From Roseibaca calidilacus (GTDB lineage: Bacteria > Pseudomonadota > Alphaproteobacteria > Rhodobacterales > Rhodobacteraceae): a DNA stretch of 64,000 nt. The stretch lies in NCBI RefSeq assembly GCF_001517585.1, contig NZ_FBYC01000001.1, forward strand, positions 372,001 to 436,000. Direction: 5' to 3'. The notes under the pieces were generated by a model. It saw only the letters and a list, made by a program, of their open reading frames with translations. It ran no database searches and had not been told where the DNA came from. This document shows positions 8,233-17,056 of this stretch, piece by piece. Positions within the stretch are counted from its first letter, which is position 1, and each line of letters starts with the position of its first letter. The translations under genes were made by a program, and so were the position numbers.

Positions 8233-8847
8233 ATGGCTGTAGACAGACGTTTTTTCTTGCTTGGTGCTGCTGGCTTCGGCCTGTCGGCCTGTGGCAGCTC
8301 TTTCGAGCGCGAGGCCGGGATTGGTTTGGATGAGGGCGCCTTTGGCAACCCCACCATGCACAATCACCTTGTCCAGACGGGGCAGATCAGCTTGGCCGAG
8401 ATCATGACCCGCCGCTTCCATGACGAAGTTCCCTCAATGGTGAATTTCGACTTTGGCAGTGCTGCGCTGTCGTCAGACGCCAAGAGCATCCTGCTAAAAC
8501 AGGCCGACTGGATGAAGCGTTTCCCCGAGTTGCGTTTCACCGTTTATGGCCATACCGATGCGGTGGGCAGCACGGCATCGAACTATCGACTTGGGTTACG
8601 CCGTGCGCAGGCCGTGCGGAACTACCTTGTGGCGCGCGGCGTGCCGCATCGCAGCATCATCGCGATCGTGTCGCGCGGCGAAGAACAGCCGCTAATCGTC
8701 AGCGAAGGCCGCGAACCGGCCAATCGGCGCACCGTGACAGAGATTTCCGGCGCCATACGGCGGCACCCCAACGTTATGAATGGCGAATATGCGCGGATCA
8801 TTCACCGCGAATACGTGGCATCTGGTGCGCAGGTCTCCACGCGATAA
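8233..8847 (+). CDS. OmpA-family lipoprotein of the tad locus
   Basis: 204 aa. The N-terminus (MAVDRRFFLLGAAGFGLSAC) has a lipobox with Cys20 and a twin-arginine-like RRFFL, so Tat export of a lipoprotein is possible. Residues about 70-175 form an OmpA-like peptidoglycan-binding domain: VNFDFGSAAL, GHTDAVGS, NYRLGLRRAQAVRNYL, and REPANRRTV. In Tad loci such proteins are thought to anchor the secretin to the wall. AGGAG lies about six bases before the ATG at 8233. A terminator follows, so the cpaC-lipoprotein pair looks like its own transcription unit. Confidence 0.85.
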   Translation: MAVDRRFFLLGAAGFGLSACGSSFEREAGIGLDEGAFGNPTMHNHLVQTGQISLAEIMTRRFHDEVPSMVNFDFGSAALSSDAKSILLKQADWMKRFPELRFTVYGHTDAVGSTASNYRLGLRRAQAVRNYLVARGVPHRSIIAIVSRGEEQPLIVSEGREPANRRTVTEISGAIRRHPNVMNGEYARIIHREYVASGAQVSTR

Positions 8848-8885
8848 CATCACGCCAAACGATGCCTGTTCAGTTATGCCCTGCA

Positions 8886-8912
8886 AGCCCGCGCCACCAA
8901 CGCGGGCTTTTT
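8886..8912 (+). terminator. Rho-independent terminator
   Basis: Perfect 8-bp stem AGCCCGCG/CGCGGGCT with a 7-base loop followed by a T run (TTTTTC). It lies about 40 bases after the OmpA-type lipoprotein stop and before cpaE, so cpaE onward needs its own promoter in 8913-9066. Confidence 0.85.
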
Positions 8913-9066
8913 CATGAAATCGGGTCTGTGCCGAACAATTCCGGGATTTAAGCCCAAATCTTGCCAGATTTATCGACAATCTTTGTTTCAGAGGTGCTCT
9001 GCCGAAGTGTCGCCAAAAACAGGCGGCACGGTTTTTGATATCTCGCAATATTTCAGGATGACCGCC

Positions 9067-10296
9067 ATGACCGCCATATCGCCGACCAATACAGACCTGA
9101 TCCGCGCCTGCACGGTGTCTCGCGATGTGCAGAATTTCGACCTTTTGATCGAAGACATGGAAACCGAGTTCGGAGAGTCTTGGGGCGATCTGACATTTGC
9201 AGAGGCGCATGCCTTCATGTCGGAACCCGATGCCGGCGCGTTGGAGGTGATCGCCATAGCGCTAGACGATGCGGACGAGCCATCTGTCAACATCGTGCGC
9301 GCCATTATCGAAAAGGCTGCGGCTCGTGGCATTCATATTCTGCTGATTGCAGAAGCTCTGTCGCCGATCCTGCTGCACCAGTTGTTGCGCGCGGGCGCAG
9401 AGGATTTCGTGCCATATCCGTTGCCGGAAAACGCGCTGCATGAAGCGATAGAGCGGCTGCACAAAACCGATCAGGCCCAGGTCGATTATGCATCCGCTAT
9501 GGCCGCGCCCGGTGGCAAACATGGCTCTGTTCTTGCGGTGCAGGCACTTTGCGGCGGCGCTGGTGCCACGAATTTCGCCATCAATCTGGGGTGGGAACTG
9601 GTTCAGCTTTCCAAATCGGATAGCAGGTCCGTCTGCATTCTGGATTTCGATTTCCAGTCCGGGTCGGTGGCGACCTATCTGGATCTGGCACGCACGGAAA
9701 AGGTCTACGAACTTCTGTCGCAGACCGCATCTATGGATGCGGACGCGTTCTTTGCCGCGTTGCAGGTCTTCCAAGACAAGCTGCATGTGCTGACCGCGCC
9801 GTCCGACATGTTGCCGCTCGACTTGCTCAGCCCAGAGGAAATTGATCGCATTGTCGCCATGGCCTGCGCCCATTTCGACTATGTGATCGTGGATCTGCCG
9901 CGCGCGATCATGCATTGGACGGAAACGGTGCTGAACATGTCCGACACGTTCTTCGCCCTGATGGAACTGGATATGCGTTCGGCCCAGAACACGCTGCGCA
10001 TGATTCGGGCGCTAAAGGCCGATGGCATCGACCTGTCCAAACACCGTTTCGTGCTGAACCGCGCCCCGAAATTCACCGATCTGGGGGGCAAGTCGCGGGC
10101 CAAGCGCATGGCTGAAAGCCTTGGGATAGAGTTGAATATCTACCTGCCCGATGGCGGATTACAGGTGCGCGATGCCAACGACCATGGGCTGCCCTTGGCC
10201 GAATTCGCGGCCAAGAACCCGCTTTTGAAAGAAATTCGCAAAACGGCGACAGAACTTCACAGCGTCGCCACAGCCACCAAGATGGCAGCAGAGTAA
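9067..10296 (+). CDS. cpaE: Tad pilus localisation protein CpaE/TadZ (ParA-like)
   Basis: 409 aa. Residues 1-135 resemble the atypical receiver domain of TadZ; residues about 150-390 form a MinD/ParA-type fold. The P-loop reads CGGAGATN (162-169): both the signature lysine (of KGG) and the usual GKT lysine are absent, as in several TadZ proteins, so ATP hydrolysis is doubtful. Later ParA landmarks remain (CILDFDFQSGSVATYLDL, DYVIVDLPR). TadZ marks the pole where the pilus machine assembles. ATG at 9067 is preferred because AGGA lies eight bases upstream; the ATG at 9058 overlaps that site. cpaF follows after 12 bases. Confidence 0.87.
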   Translation: MTAISPTNTDLIRACTVSRDVQNFDLLIEDMETEFGESWGDLTFAEAHAFMSEPDAGALEVIAIALDDADEPSVNIVRAIIEKAAARGIHILLIAEALSPILLHQLLRAGAEDFVPYPLPENALHEAIERLHKTDQAQVDYASAMAAPGGKHGSVLAVQALCGGAGATNFAINLGWELVQLSKSDSRSVCILDFDFQSGSVATYLDLARTEKVYELLSQTASMDADAFFAALQVFQDKLHVLTAPSDMLPLDLLSPEEIDRIVAMACAHFDYVIVDLPRAIMHWTETVLNMSDTFFALMELDMRSAQNTLRMIRALKADGIDLSKHRFVLNRAPKFTDLGGKSRAKRMAESLGIELNIYLPDGGLQVRDANDHGLPLAEFAAKNPLLKEIRKTATELHSVATATKMAAE

Positions 10297-10308
10297 CGAG
10301 GACCAAGT

Positions 10309-11757
10309 ATGTTTGCACGTTATCGCAAGAACGCAGAGAATACCGCGCAGCCTTTGCGCACTTCGGCTGGAAGCACGCCCCGCGCCACGGTGCCCGACAT
10401 GCGCAAGCCCCCCGTCAAGGCCCCCGTGGAACCAAAGACGCAGGCCGCTGCGGCACCCGTGCCCGGTTCCAAGGACGAGCAGCGCAAGCAGCGCATGAAC
10501 AAGATCAAGTCCGATTTGCACCGACGCCTGCTGGACAACCTGAATCTGTCGGCGCTGGAAAACGCCAGCGAGGCAGAGCTGCGCGACGAAATCAACGCCA
10601 TCGTTGTCGAGGCCCTGTCCGAGATGGATGTCGTGCTCAACAGCGAAGAGCGCTCGACACTGAATCGCGACCTGTTTTTCGAGGTGATGGGTCTTGGCCC
10701 GCTGGAGCCCCTGTTGCAGGATGACACGGTAAACGACATCTTGGTGAATGGCCCGAAGAAAGTGTTCGTCGAACGTGCGGGCAAGCTGGAATTGACCGAT
10801 GTCACCTTCCGTGACGAACGCCACTTGCTGCGCATTATCGACAAAATCGTGTCGGCCGTGGGCCGTCGGGTTGACGAATCGAACCCGTATGTCGATGCGC
10901 GCCTGGCCGACGGATCGCGCTTTAACGCCATGGTGCCGCCGGTTGCGGTCGATGGGTCGCTGGTTTCCATCCGGAAGTTCAAGAAAGAGAAGCTTTCGGT
11001 GCAAGACCTAGTCAATTTCGGGGCGTTCTCTCCGGAAATGGCGCTCTATCTGGAAGCGGCGGTTTCCACGCGGCTGAATGTGATCGTCTCTGGCGGCACG
11101 GGGTCGGGCAAGACCACGACACTGAACGCATTGTCCAGCTTTATCGGCCATTCTGAACGTGTGCTCACGATCGAGGATACGGCCGAATTGCAGTTGCAAG
11201 GGGACCATGTGGGCCGGATGGAAAGCCGCCCTGCCAATATGGAAGGCAAAGGGGCGGTCACCCAGCGCGACTGTTTGCGCAACGCACTGCGGATGCGCCC
11301 TGACAGGATTATCGTTGGCGAAACCCGCGGCGAGGAGGTGATCGACATGTTGCAGGCCATGAATACCGGCCATGACGGGTCAATGACCACGATCCACGCC
11401 AACTCTGCGCGCGACGGGATCAGCCGTCTGGAAAACATGGTTGCCATGGCTGGAATAGAAATGCCGCTGAAGGCAGTGCGCAGCCAGATCGGCTCTGCTG
11501 TGAACATCATCGTGCAGGTCTCGCGCCTGCAAGACGGCTCGCGCCGGATGATGTCGATCACAGAGATCACGGGCATGGAAGGTGAAATCATCACCATGCA
11601 GGAACTGTTCCGTTTCGAACGCACCGGCATCGAACCTGATGGGACCATCCTTGGCCATTTCACCGGGACCGGCCTGCGGTCGCATTTTGCCGATCGTTTC
11701 AAGCGTTGGGGGTTCGACCTGCCAGCGGCGATCTATGACCAAGTGAAAGGAAACTGA
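10309..11757 (+). CDS. cpaF: Tad secretion ATPase CpaF/TadA
   Basis: 482 aa hexameric motor that powers pilin extension (and, in some Tad systems, retraction). Residues 1-60 are a Pro/Ala/Lys-rich variable tail. Then comes the N-terminal regulatory domain (GPLEPLLQDDTVNDILVNG) and the ATPase core with Walker A SGGTGSGKTTT (about 261-271), an Asp box (TIEDTAELQ), Walker B-like DRIIVGETRGEE and a His box (GSMTTIHANS). Full length, all motifs intact. ACGAGGA precedes the ATG; tadB starts two bases after its stop. Confidence 0.95.
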   Translation: MFARYRKNAENTAQPLRTSAGSTPRATVPDMRKPPVKAPVEPKTQAAAAPVPGSKDEQRKQRMNKIKSDLHRRLLDNLNLSALENASEAELRDEINAIVVEALSEMDVVLNSEERSTLNRDLFFEVMGLGPLEPLLQDDTVNDILVNGPKKVFVERAGKLELTDVTFRDERHLLRIIDKIVSAVGRRVDESNPYVDARLADGSRFNAMVPPVAVDGSLVSIRKFKKEKLSVQDLVNFGAFSPEMALYLEAAVSTRLNVIVSGGTGSGKTTTLNALSSFIGHSERVLTIEDTAELQLQGDHVGRMESRPANMEGKGAVTQRDCLRNALRMRPDRIIVGETRGEEVIDMLQAMNTGHDGSMTTIHANSARDGISRLENMVAMAGIEMPLKAVRSQIGSAVNIIVQVSRLQDGSRRMMSITEITGMEGEIITMQELFRFERTGIEPDGTILGHFTGTGLRSHFADRFKRWGFDLPAAIYDQVKGN

Positions 11758-11759
11758 CT

Positions 11760-12728
11760 ATGGAACTTTCGCTTAGCCCTCTGATCTACATTGCGATTTT
11801 CGGTTCGGTCCTGCTGGTCATACAGGGGCTTTACCTGCTTCTCTACGGCAAGAGCATCCAGCATGATTCGAAGTTGAATCGTCGGCTTGAATTGATGTCC
11901 AAGGGCAAATCCAAGACCGATGTCATCGAACAGCTGCGCAAAGAGCGTTCGGTGCATGTCAAGCGCGATATGATTCCGCTTTATGGGTTGCTCTCGGACC
12001 GCGCGCAAAAGGCCAATATTGCCTTCACGCCCAAAACGCTTCTTATGCTTATGGGTGGGCTTAGCCTGTTCAGCTTTGTCATGCTGACCTTGGGCACCAG
12101 TGCGCCCTTGCCCGTGCGCTTGGTGATCGGCATTGCCATGGGTGTGGGGGGCGTGTTTTTCTGGGTGTCCAGCAAGGCCAAGAAACGGATTTCCGCAATC
12201 GAGGAACAACTTGCGGAAGCTGTCGACCTTATGGTGCGCAGTCTGCGCGTTGGCCACCCGTTCAGCGCCGCGCTTGCCATTGCCGCAGATGAAATCGCCG
12301 ACCCGCTTGGCACCGAATTGGGCCTGATCGCGGATGAGATTGCGTATGGCCGCGATGCGGGCGAAGCGCTTGCTGAATTTGGCAACCGCGTCGGTCTGCC
12401 CGATATCGGGTTTCTGGCTGTTGCGGTTTCCATCCAGCAGAAATCCGGCGGCAACCTGGCCGAGATTCTGAATGGCCTGTCGAAGGTCATTCGCGCGCGC
12501 TTCAAGCTGTTTCGCCGCGTCCGTGCCATCACCGCCGAAGCCAAGTGGTCCGGCATGTTCCTGTCCGGCTTCCCAATTCTGGCCATGGTCATGATTCAGA
12601 TCATCAAACCTGACTACTACGATCCGGTGAAGGGCACGCCGCTCTATATCCCATTGGCCATTGTTGTCGGGCTATTTCTGGTCGTCAACGTGCTCTACAT
12701 GCGCAAGATGACCGATATCAAAGTATAA
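11760..12728 (+). CDS. tadB: Tad inner-membrane platform protein TadB
   Basis: 322 aa type II secretion system F-domain protein. Membrane segments near residues 8-28, about 97-135 and about 265-315 flank a cytoplasmic T2SSF domain (about 155-285, with VDLMVRSLRVGHPFSAAL and SIQQKSGGNLAEILNGLS). With TadC it makes the inner-membrane platform that the CpaF motor acts on. It starts two bases after cpaF, so translation is likely coupled, and TadC follows after 28 bases. Confidence 0.92.
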   Translation: MELSLSPLIYIAIFGSVLLVIQGLYLLLYGKSIQHDSKLNRRLELMSKGKSKTDVIEQLRKERSVHVKRDMIPLYGLLSDRAQKANIAFTPKTLLMLMGGLSLFSFVMLTLGTSAPLPVRLVIGIAMGVGGVFFWVSSKAKKRISAIEEQLAEAVDLMVRSLRVGHPFSAALAIAADEIADPLGTELGLIADEIAYGRDAGEALAEFGNRVGLPDIGFLAVAVSIQQKSGGNLAEILNGLSKVIRARFKLFRRVRAITAEAKWSGMFLSGFPILAMVMIQIIKPDYYDPVKGTPLYIPLAIVVGLFLVVNVLYMRKMTDIKV

Positions 12729-12756
12729 CTGCGTCAGCAGAAAAGGAAGTTTTCCG

Positions 12757-13737
12757 ATGTTCGATATCTTTCAAGGTGGGTTTGGCACGATCCTGCTGCT
12801 GGGGATTGTTGGTTTTGGGCTGGTGGCGATTGCAGGTTTCGCGGCGGTCAATGACAAATCCAATGATCCGATGAGCAAGCTGAAGGAACAGGTGCAAGTG
12901 GCGGATACCGCTAAGCCTGCAAAGCCGAATGCAAGTTTGCGCCGCAAACAAAGCAACGGCCTGAAGGTTCTGGAAAAATATGCCAAATTTCTAGAACCAG
13001 AGGACGCGAAAGAACTGTCTGCCGCACAGCAACGGATGATTCAGGCCGGCTATTACGGCAAGCACGCGGTGCGCGACTTTCAGGCACTCCAATTCATCCT
13101 TGCGGTCGGGCTTTTGTTGTTGTCCCTGCTGGTGGTCTTCGTCATCGCGCCGGACAATTTCGAAAGCACGCCAATGCGGGCGGCGGCGATCATTATTCCC
13201 ATGCTGATCGGCTATTATGGCCCGCGCAAATGGATTGATGGACGGGTTGAGGCGCGCAAGGAAGAGATCCTTTCGGGCTTCCCTGACGCGCTTGATATGT
13301 TGCTGATCTGCGTCGAGGCTGGGCAATCGCTTGACCAATCGATTCAGCGGGTCGCAACCGAGATGAAGAACACCTACCCGGCCTTGAGCGAGGAATTCAC
13401 CACTGTCGGCGAACAGGTAAAGGCGGGGCGCGAGCGGAGCGAGGTGCTCAAAGACCTTGCCAAGCGCTGCGACATTTCTGACATCACCAGCTTCACAACG
13501 GTGATGATCCAAGCGGCGACCTATGGCACCTCTATCACCGATGCGCTGCGGGTCTTTGCGGCAGAAATGCGTGACAAGCGCATCATGCGGGCCGAAGAAA
13601 AGGCGAATATCTTGCCAACCAAGATGACGCTTGGCACCATGATGTTTACGGTTCCGCCCTTGCTGATTATCTTGATCGGTCCGTCCATCGTCGGCATCGT
13701 AACGGAACTGAACAGCAGCAATATCTCGGGCATGTAA
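12757..13737 (+). CDS. tadC: Tad inner-membrane platform protein TadC
   Basis: 326 aa, second T2SSF-domain platform protein. One membrane segment at residues about 8-30, a pair near 108-155, the T2SSF domain (DALDMLLICVEAGQSLDQSIQRV; QAATYGTSITDALRVFA) and a C-terminal membrane helix ending in the conserved PPLLIILIGPS motif. ATG at 12757 has AAAAGGAAG upstream. Its stop overlaps the tadD start (TAATG-type junction), a sign of translational coupling. Confidence 0.92.
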   Translation: MFDIFQGGFGTILLLGIVGFGLVAIAGFAAVNDKSNDPMSKLKEQVQVADTAKPAKPNASLRRKQSNGLKVLEKYAKFLEPEDAKELSAAQQRMIQAGYYGKHAVRDFQALQFILAVGLLLLSLLVVFVIAPDNFESTPMRAAAIIIPMLIGYYGPRKWIDGRVEARKEEILSGFPDALDMLLICVEAGQSLDQSIQRVATEMKNTYPALSEEFTTVGEQVKAGRERSEVLKDLAKRCDISDITSFTTVMIQAATYGTSITDALRVFAAEMRDKRIMRAEEKANILPTKMTLGTMMFTVPPLLIILIGPSIVGIVTELNSSNISGM

Positions 13738-14318
13738 TGCAACGATACCTCTGGCTTGGCCTCGTATTCGCGGTCGCGGGCTGCACGCCCCCCGGTGACG
13801 GGGGGCGCAATGGCGTGCGCGACATGGGCGCAGGGCCAGATCAAATCGTGTCGCAGCGCGCCGATGTTGCGGAAGCGGTGGACGGGCTTGTGGTCGGGCA
13901 CAGGCTGATGGCCGCAGGGGAGTATGAACTCGCTTTGCGGGCCTATTACCGGGCCTCTGCCGAACGGGGGGTCAATGTCGATATTTTGTCGGCCATTGGC
14001 TCTGCGAATCTGCGACTCGGCCGGGTTCAGCAAGCCGAACAGGTGCTGCGCCGCGCGCTGGAACAAGACGAAACCTTCGTGCCTGCCCATAACAATCTGG
14101 GGGTTGCGCTGGGTGAACAGGGCAAATGGGGCGAAGCCGGGCTGCATTTTCGCAACGCTTTTGCATTCGATGGCGGTCGATCCTCGGAAATTCGAGAGAA
14201 TCTACGTTTGGCAATCGAAAAAACTCAGGAAACGGGGTATGGTGAGGCCGAGGCACACCAGCTTTCGCTGGTGCGGCGTGGGCAGGGCAGATTTTTGCTG
14301 CTGGACACGCCGTTATAA
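13737..14318 (+). CDS. tadD: TadD-type tetratricopeptide lipoprotein
   Basis: 193 aa. Lipobox VAGC at residues 13-16 after a hydrophobic signal. Three or so TPR units follow (ANLRLGRVQQAEQVLRRAL; NNLGVALGEQGKWGEA). TadD proteins are pilotins or scaffolds that help the secretin. The start codon overlaps the tadC stop. The C-terminus (GRFLLLDTPL) has no repeat. Confidence 0.85.
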   Translation: MQRYLWLGLVFAVAGCTPPGDGGRNGVRDMGAGPDQIVSQRADVAEAVDGLVVGHRLMAAGEYELALRAYYRASAERGVNVDILSAIGSANLRLGRVQQAEQVLRRALEQDETFVPAHNNLGVALGEQGKWGEAGLHFRNAFAFDGGRSSEIRENLRLAIEKTQETGYGEAEAHQLSLVRRGQGRFLLLDTPL

Positions 14319-14337
14319 CGAGCAATGAGGACGCAAA

Positions 14338-15192
14338 ATGCGCCAACCCGTATTGTTGACGCTGCTTCTGGGCAGCGCAATCGTGATTTCCGCGTGCAGT
14401 GGTAGCAAGCCTGCAAATGTCAGCCGTGCTATCGACGCTGTAAATGCCGTTGACCAGAAGAATGTTGCCGAACTGATGTTGGCTTCGGGTAACCCGGAAG
14501 AAGCCGTGACCTATTTCGCAACACAGGTCGAACGTGACCCCGAAAATCTGGCCAGCCAGCGTGGGCTTGCACGGTCGCTGGTGCGCGCAGGCCGCCTTGC
14601 CGAGGCGATCCCGGCATGGCGCAAAGTAACCCAGCACCCTGATGGCACGCAGGATGACAAGGTCATGCTGGCAGAAGCTCATATGCGCGCCAATGACTGG
14701 GAATCCGCAGAATCTGTCTTGAACACGGTGCCGCCCACCCATGAAACCTTCGACCGTTACCGGCTGGAGGCGATGATCGCAGACGGCAAGAAAGATTGGG
14801 AAAAGGCGGATCATTTTTACGAAACCGCAGCCGGGCTGACCACGCGCCCGTCGGGCGTGTTCAACAACTGGGGCTTTTCGAAACTGACGCGCGGCGCCCC
14901 GCGCGAAGCCGAACAATTGTTTGCACAGGCCTTGCAGCACGATCCGCAATTGTTCACAGCCAAGACCAATATGGCGCTCGCCCGCGCTGCGCAGGGCAAT
15001 TACAGCTTGCCGCTGGTGCGCATGACCCAGCAAGAACGTGCGATGCTGCTGCACACCATGGCGATTGCCGCCATTCGCAAAGATGATGTGAATGTCGGCC
15101 GCACCTTGCTACAAGAGGCAATTGATACGCATCCGCAGCATTTCGACGAAGCGGTGCGCGCCTTGCGGGCGCTGGATGGGGGGCTTGGCTGA
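14338..15192 (+). CDS. Second tetratricopeptide lipoprotein of the tad locus
   Basis: 284 aa. Lipobox ISAC with Cys20, then several degenerate TPR units (AEAIPAWRKV; NWGFSKLTRGAPREAEQLFAQAL). It resembles TadD in layout and sits directly after it (19 bases), so it is a second TPR subunit of the pilus system rather than an unrelated gene. ATGAGGACG just before the ATG is a fair ribosome site. Its stop overlaps the cpaA start by one base. Confidence 0.82.
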   Translation: MRQPVLLTLLLGSAIVISACSGSKPANVSRAIDAVNAVDQKNVAELMLASGNPEEAVTYFATQVERDPENLASQRGLARSLVRAGRLAEAIPAWRKVTQHPDGTQDDKVMLAEAHMRANDWESAESVLNTVPPTHETFDRYRLEAMIADGKKDWEKADHFYETAAGLTTRPSGVFNNWGFSKLTRGAPREAEQLFAQALQHDPQLFTAKTNMALARAAQGNYSLPLVRMTQQERAMLLHTMAIAAIRKDDVNVGRTLLQEAIDTHPQHFDEAVRALRALDGGLG

Positions 15193-15683
15193 TGGCGCTT
15201 TCAGGCACTGCTGCGCTTTGGTTTTTGCCCTTCGTGGCCCCGATTGCGCTTTGGGTCGCGTTCAGCGACCTGAAATGGATGAAAATCCACAACTACGCCG
15301 TGATTGCGCTGGTTGCGGTTTACTTGGTCATCGGGCCGCTCGCCTTGCCATTGACGGTATGGGCCTGGGGCTGGGCCGGGCTGGCGCTTGTGCTGGTCGT
15401 TGGGTTCGTGCTTGCGTCCGTGGGCTTGTTGGGCGCGGGCGATGCCAAATTCGCGGCAGCCATGGCACCGTTCATCGCGCTGGCAGATCTGGGCAGTTTC
15501 ATGCTTTTATTGTCCGGCGTGATTGTTGTCAGCTTTGTTGCGCATCGGCTGGCGCGCAGTTCTGCGGCCATCGTGGGCATGGCGCCGGATTGGGAAAGCT
15601 GGCAGCGCCGTGAATTTCCGCTTGGCTTGGCACTTGGCCCGGCATTGTTGTTATATCTGATCGCGGCTGTTTTAGCGGGCTAA
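15192..15683 (+). CDS. cpaA: Prepilin peptidase CpaA/TadV
   Basis: 163 aa inner-membrane aspartic protease (A24 family) that removes the Flp leader. The catalytic aspartates are visible: Asp26 in SDLKWMKIHN and Asp84 in the GAGDAKF motif. Four to five membrane segments. No N-terminal methylase domain, as usual for TadV. It overlaps the preceding TPR gene by one base. Confidence 0.92.
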   Translation: MALSGTAALWFLPFVAPIALWVAFSDLKWMKIHNYAVIALVAVYLVIGPLALPLTVWAWGWAGLALVLVVGFVLASVGLLGAGDAKFAAAMAPFIALADLGSFMLLLSGVIVVSFVAHRLARSSAAIVGMAPDWESWQRREFPLGLALGPALLLYLIAAVLAG

Positions 15684-15738
15684 GCCGCTTTGGGATTTTC
15701 CCGTGCCGGGTGGCAGGGTTGGAGTATCGGTCAAGATT

Positions 15739-17043
15739 ATGCATAGCACCACCATTAAGGCGCCCAGCGTTCCGCGCAATTTGGACGATACCGGCCTGAC
15801 GCTGGTGATGATGCGGGATATCCTGCTCAAGACGATGTATCGCATGAACCTGTCGCGGATCTCGGAAATCGCGCGCACGATCTGTTTGCCGATCCCGCAA
15901 GCCATCGAATTGATCGACCAGTGTCGTCACGGCAAGCTGCTAGAGGCAGTGGCGAGCGTGACGGCAAGCACATCAAGCGAGGCGAGCTTTCAATTGACCG
16001 AGGCGGGCAAGGCGCGCGCCATGGATGCGCTGTCGCAATCCGAATATTACGGCGCAATGCCCGTGCCGCTCGACCGCTATGCCGAGCAAGTCAAACAACA
16101 GTCGATCCGCAATGTGCAGATCACGCGCCGCCAGCTACAGATTGCGATGGGTGATCTGATCTTGCCGCCGACCTTGTTGAGCGACCTTGGCCCGGCGGTC
16201 AGTTCCGGGCGCTCCATTCTGATGTATGGGCCGCCGGGCAATGGTAAATCGTCGATTTCCAATGGCATTCGTGCGGCGATGGGCGACCGGATCTATGTCC
16301 CCCGCGCGATCACCCATGCCGGACAGGTCATCAGTGTGTATGACCCGATCGTTCACACGATTGTCGACACATGGGAGGACGACCCGAACCTGTTGCGCCA
16401 GACCGGCAACCGGTTCGATTCTCGTTATGTGTATTGCGAACGCCCCACCGTCATAACCGGGGGCGAGCTGACCTTGTCGATGCTTGATCTGACCTTCAAC
16501 CCGGTATCCCGGACCTATCAGGCGCCCTTGCAGTTCAAGGCGACAGGCGGCGTTTTCATCATTGATGACCTTGGGCGCCAAGAAGAGCCACCTCAATCCA
16601 TCGTGAACCGCTGGATCGTGCCGATGGAAATGAATTACGATATTCTTTCAATGCAATCGGGCGAGAAATTCGTGGTGCCGTTCGACACACTGGTGATCTT
16701 CTCGACGAATTTTCACCCGAACGAGATTTTCGACCAAGCCGCGCTGCGCCGGATTTTCTACAAGATCAAGATCGACGGGCCAAGCCAACAAGATTTCCTG
16801 AAGATTTTTGCATTGATCGCCAAGAAACGGGGCATGCCGTTGGATGAGGATGCGATCATCCACCTAATCAAGAACAAATATCCGACGATCAGGAATGTTT
16901 ATGCAAACTATCAGCCGGTTTTCCTGATCGACCAGATGATCGCGATCTGCGATTTCGAAGGCACGCCGCGCCGCATGTCGCCAGAGTTGATCGACCGTGC
17001 GTGGAAGAACATGTTTGTCGAGATGGAAGACATCCTGCGCTAG
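15739..17043 (+). CDS. AAA ATPase of unknown function linked to the tad locus
   Basis: 434 aa. The N-terminal 150 residues have no clear domain; a helix-rich stretch near 25-85 (LLKTMYRMNLSRISEIAR) may be a winged-helix fold. The AAA core has Walker A YGPPGNGKSS (about 165-174), Walker B GGVFIIDDLG (about 272-281), a sensor-1 like TLVIFSTNF and an arginine-finger candidate in AALRRIFYKI. No membrane segments, no signal peptide. It follows cpaA by 55 bases and may be the last gene of the pilus operon. ATG at 15739 is taken as start, but its ribosome site (GGAG, 14 bases away) is distant; a GTG at 15703 is an alternative. Function not known to me; it could load or regulate the pilus machine. 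Confidence 0.75.
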   Translation: MHSTTIKAPSVPRNLDDTGLTLVMMRDILLKTMYRMNLSRISEIARTICLPIPQAIELIDQCRHGKLLEAVASVTASTSSEASFQLTEAGKARAMDALSQSEYYGAMPVPLDRYAEQVKQQSIRNVQITRRQLQIAMGDLILPPTLLSDLGPAVSSGRSILMYGPPGNGKSSISNGIRAAMGDRIYVPRAITHAGQVISVYDPIVHTIVDTWEDDPNLLRQTGNRFDSRYVYCERPTVITGGELTLSMLDLTFNPVSRTYQAPLQFKATGGVFIIDDLGRQEEPPQSIVNRWIVPMEMNYDILSMQSGEKFVVPFDTLVIFSTNFHPNEIFDQAALRRIFYKIKIDGPSQQDFLKIFALIAKKRGMPLDEDAIIHLIKNKYPTIRNVYANYQPVFLIDQMIAICDFEGTPRRMSPELIDRAWKNMFVEMEDILR

Positions 17044-17056
17044 TTGACCAGACCTC

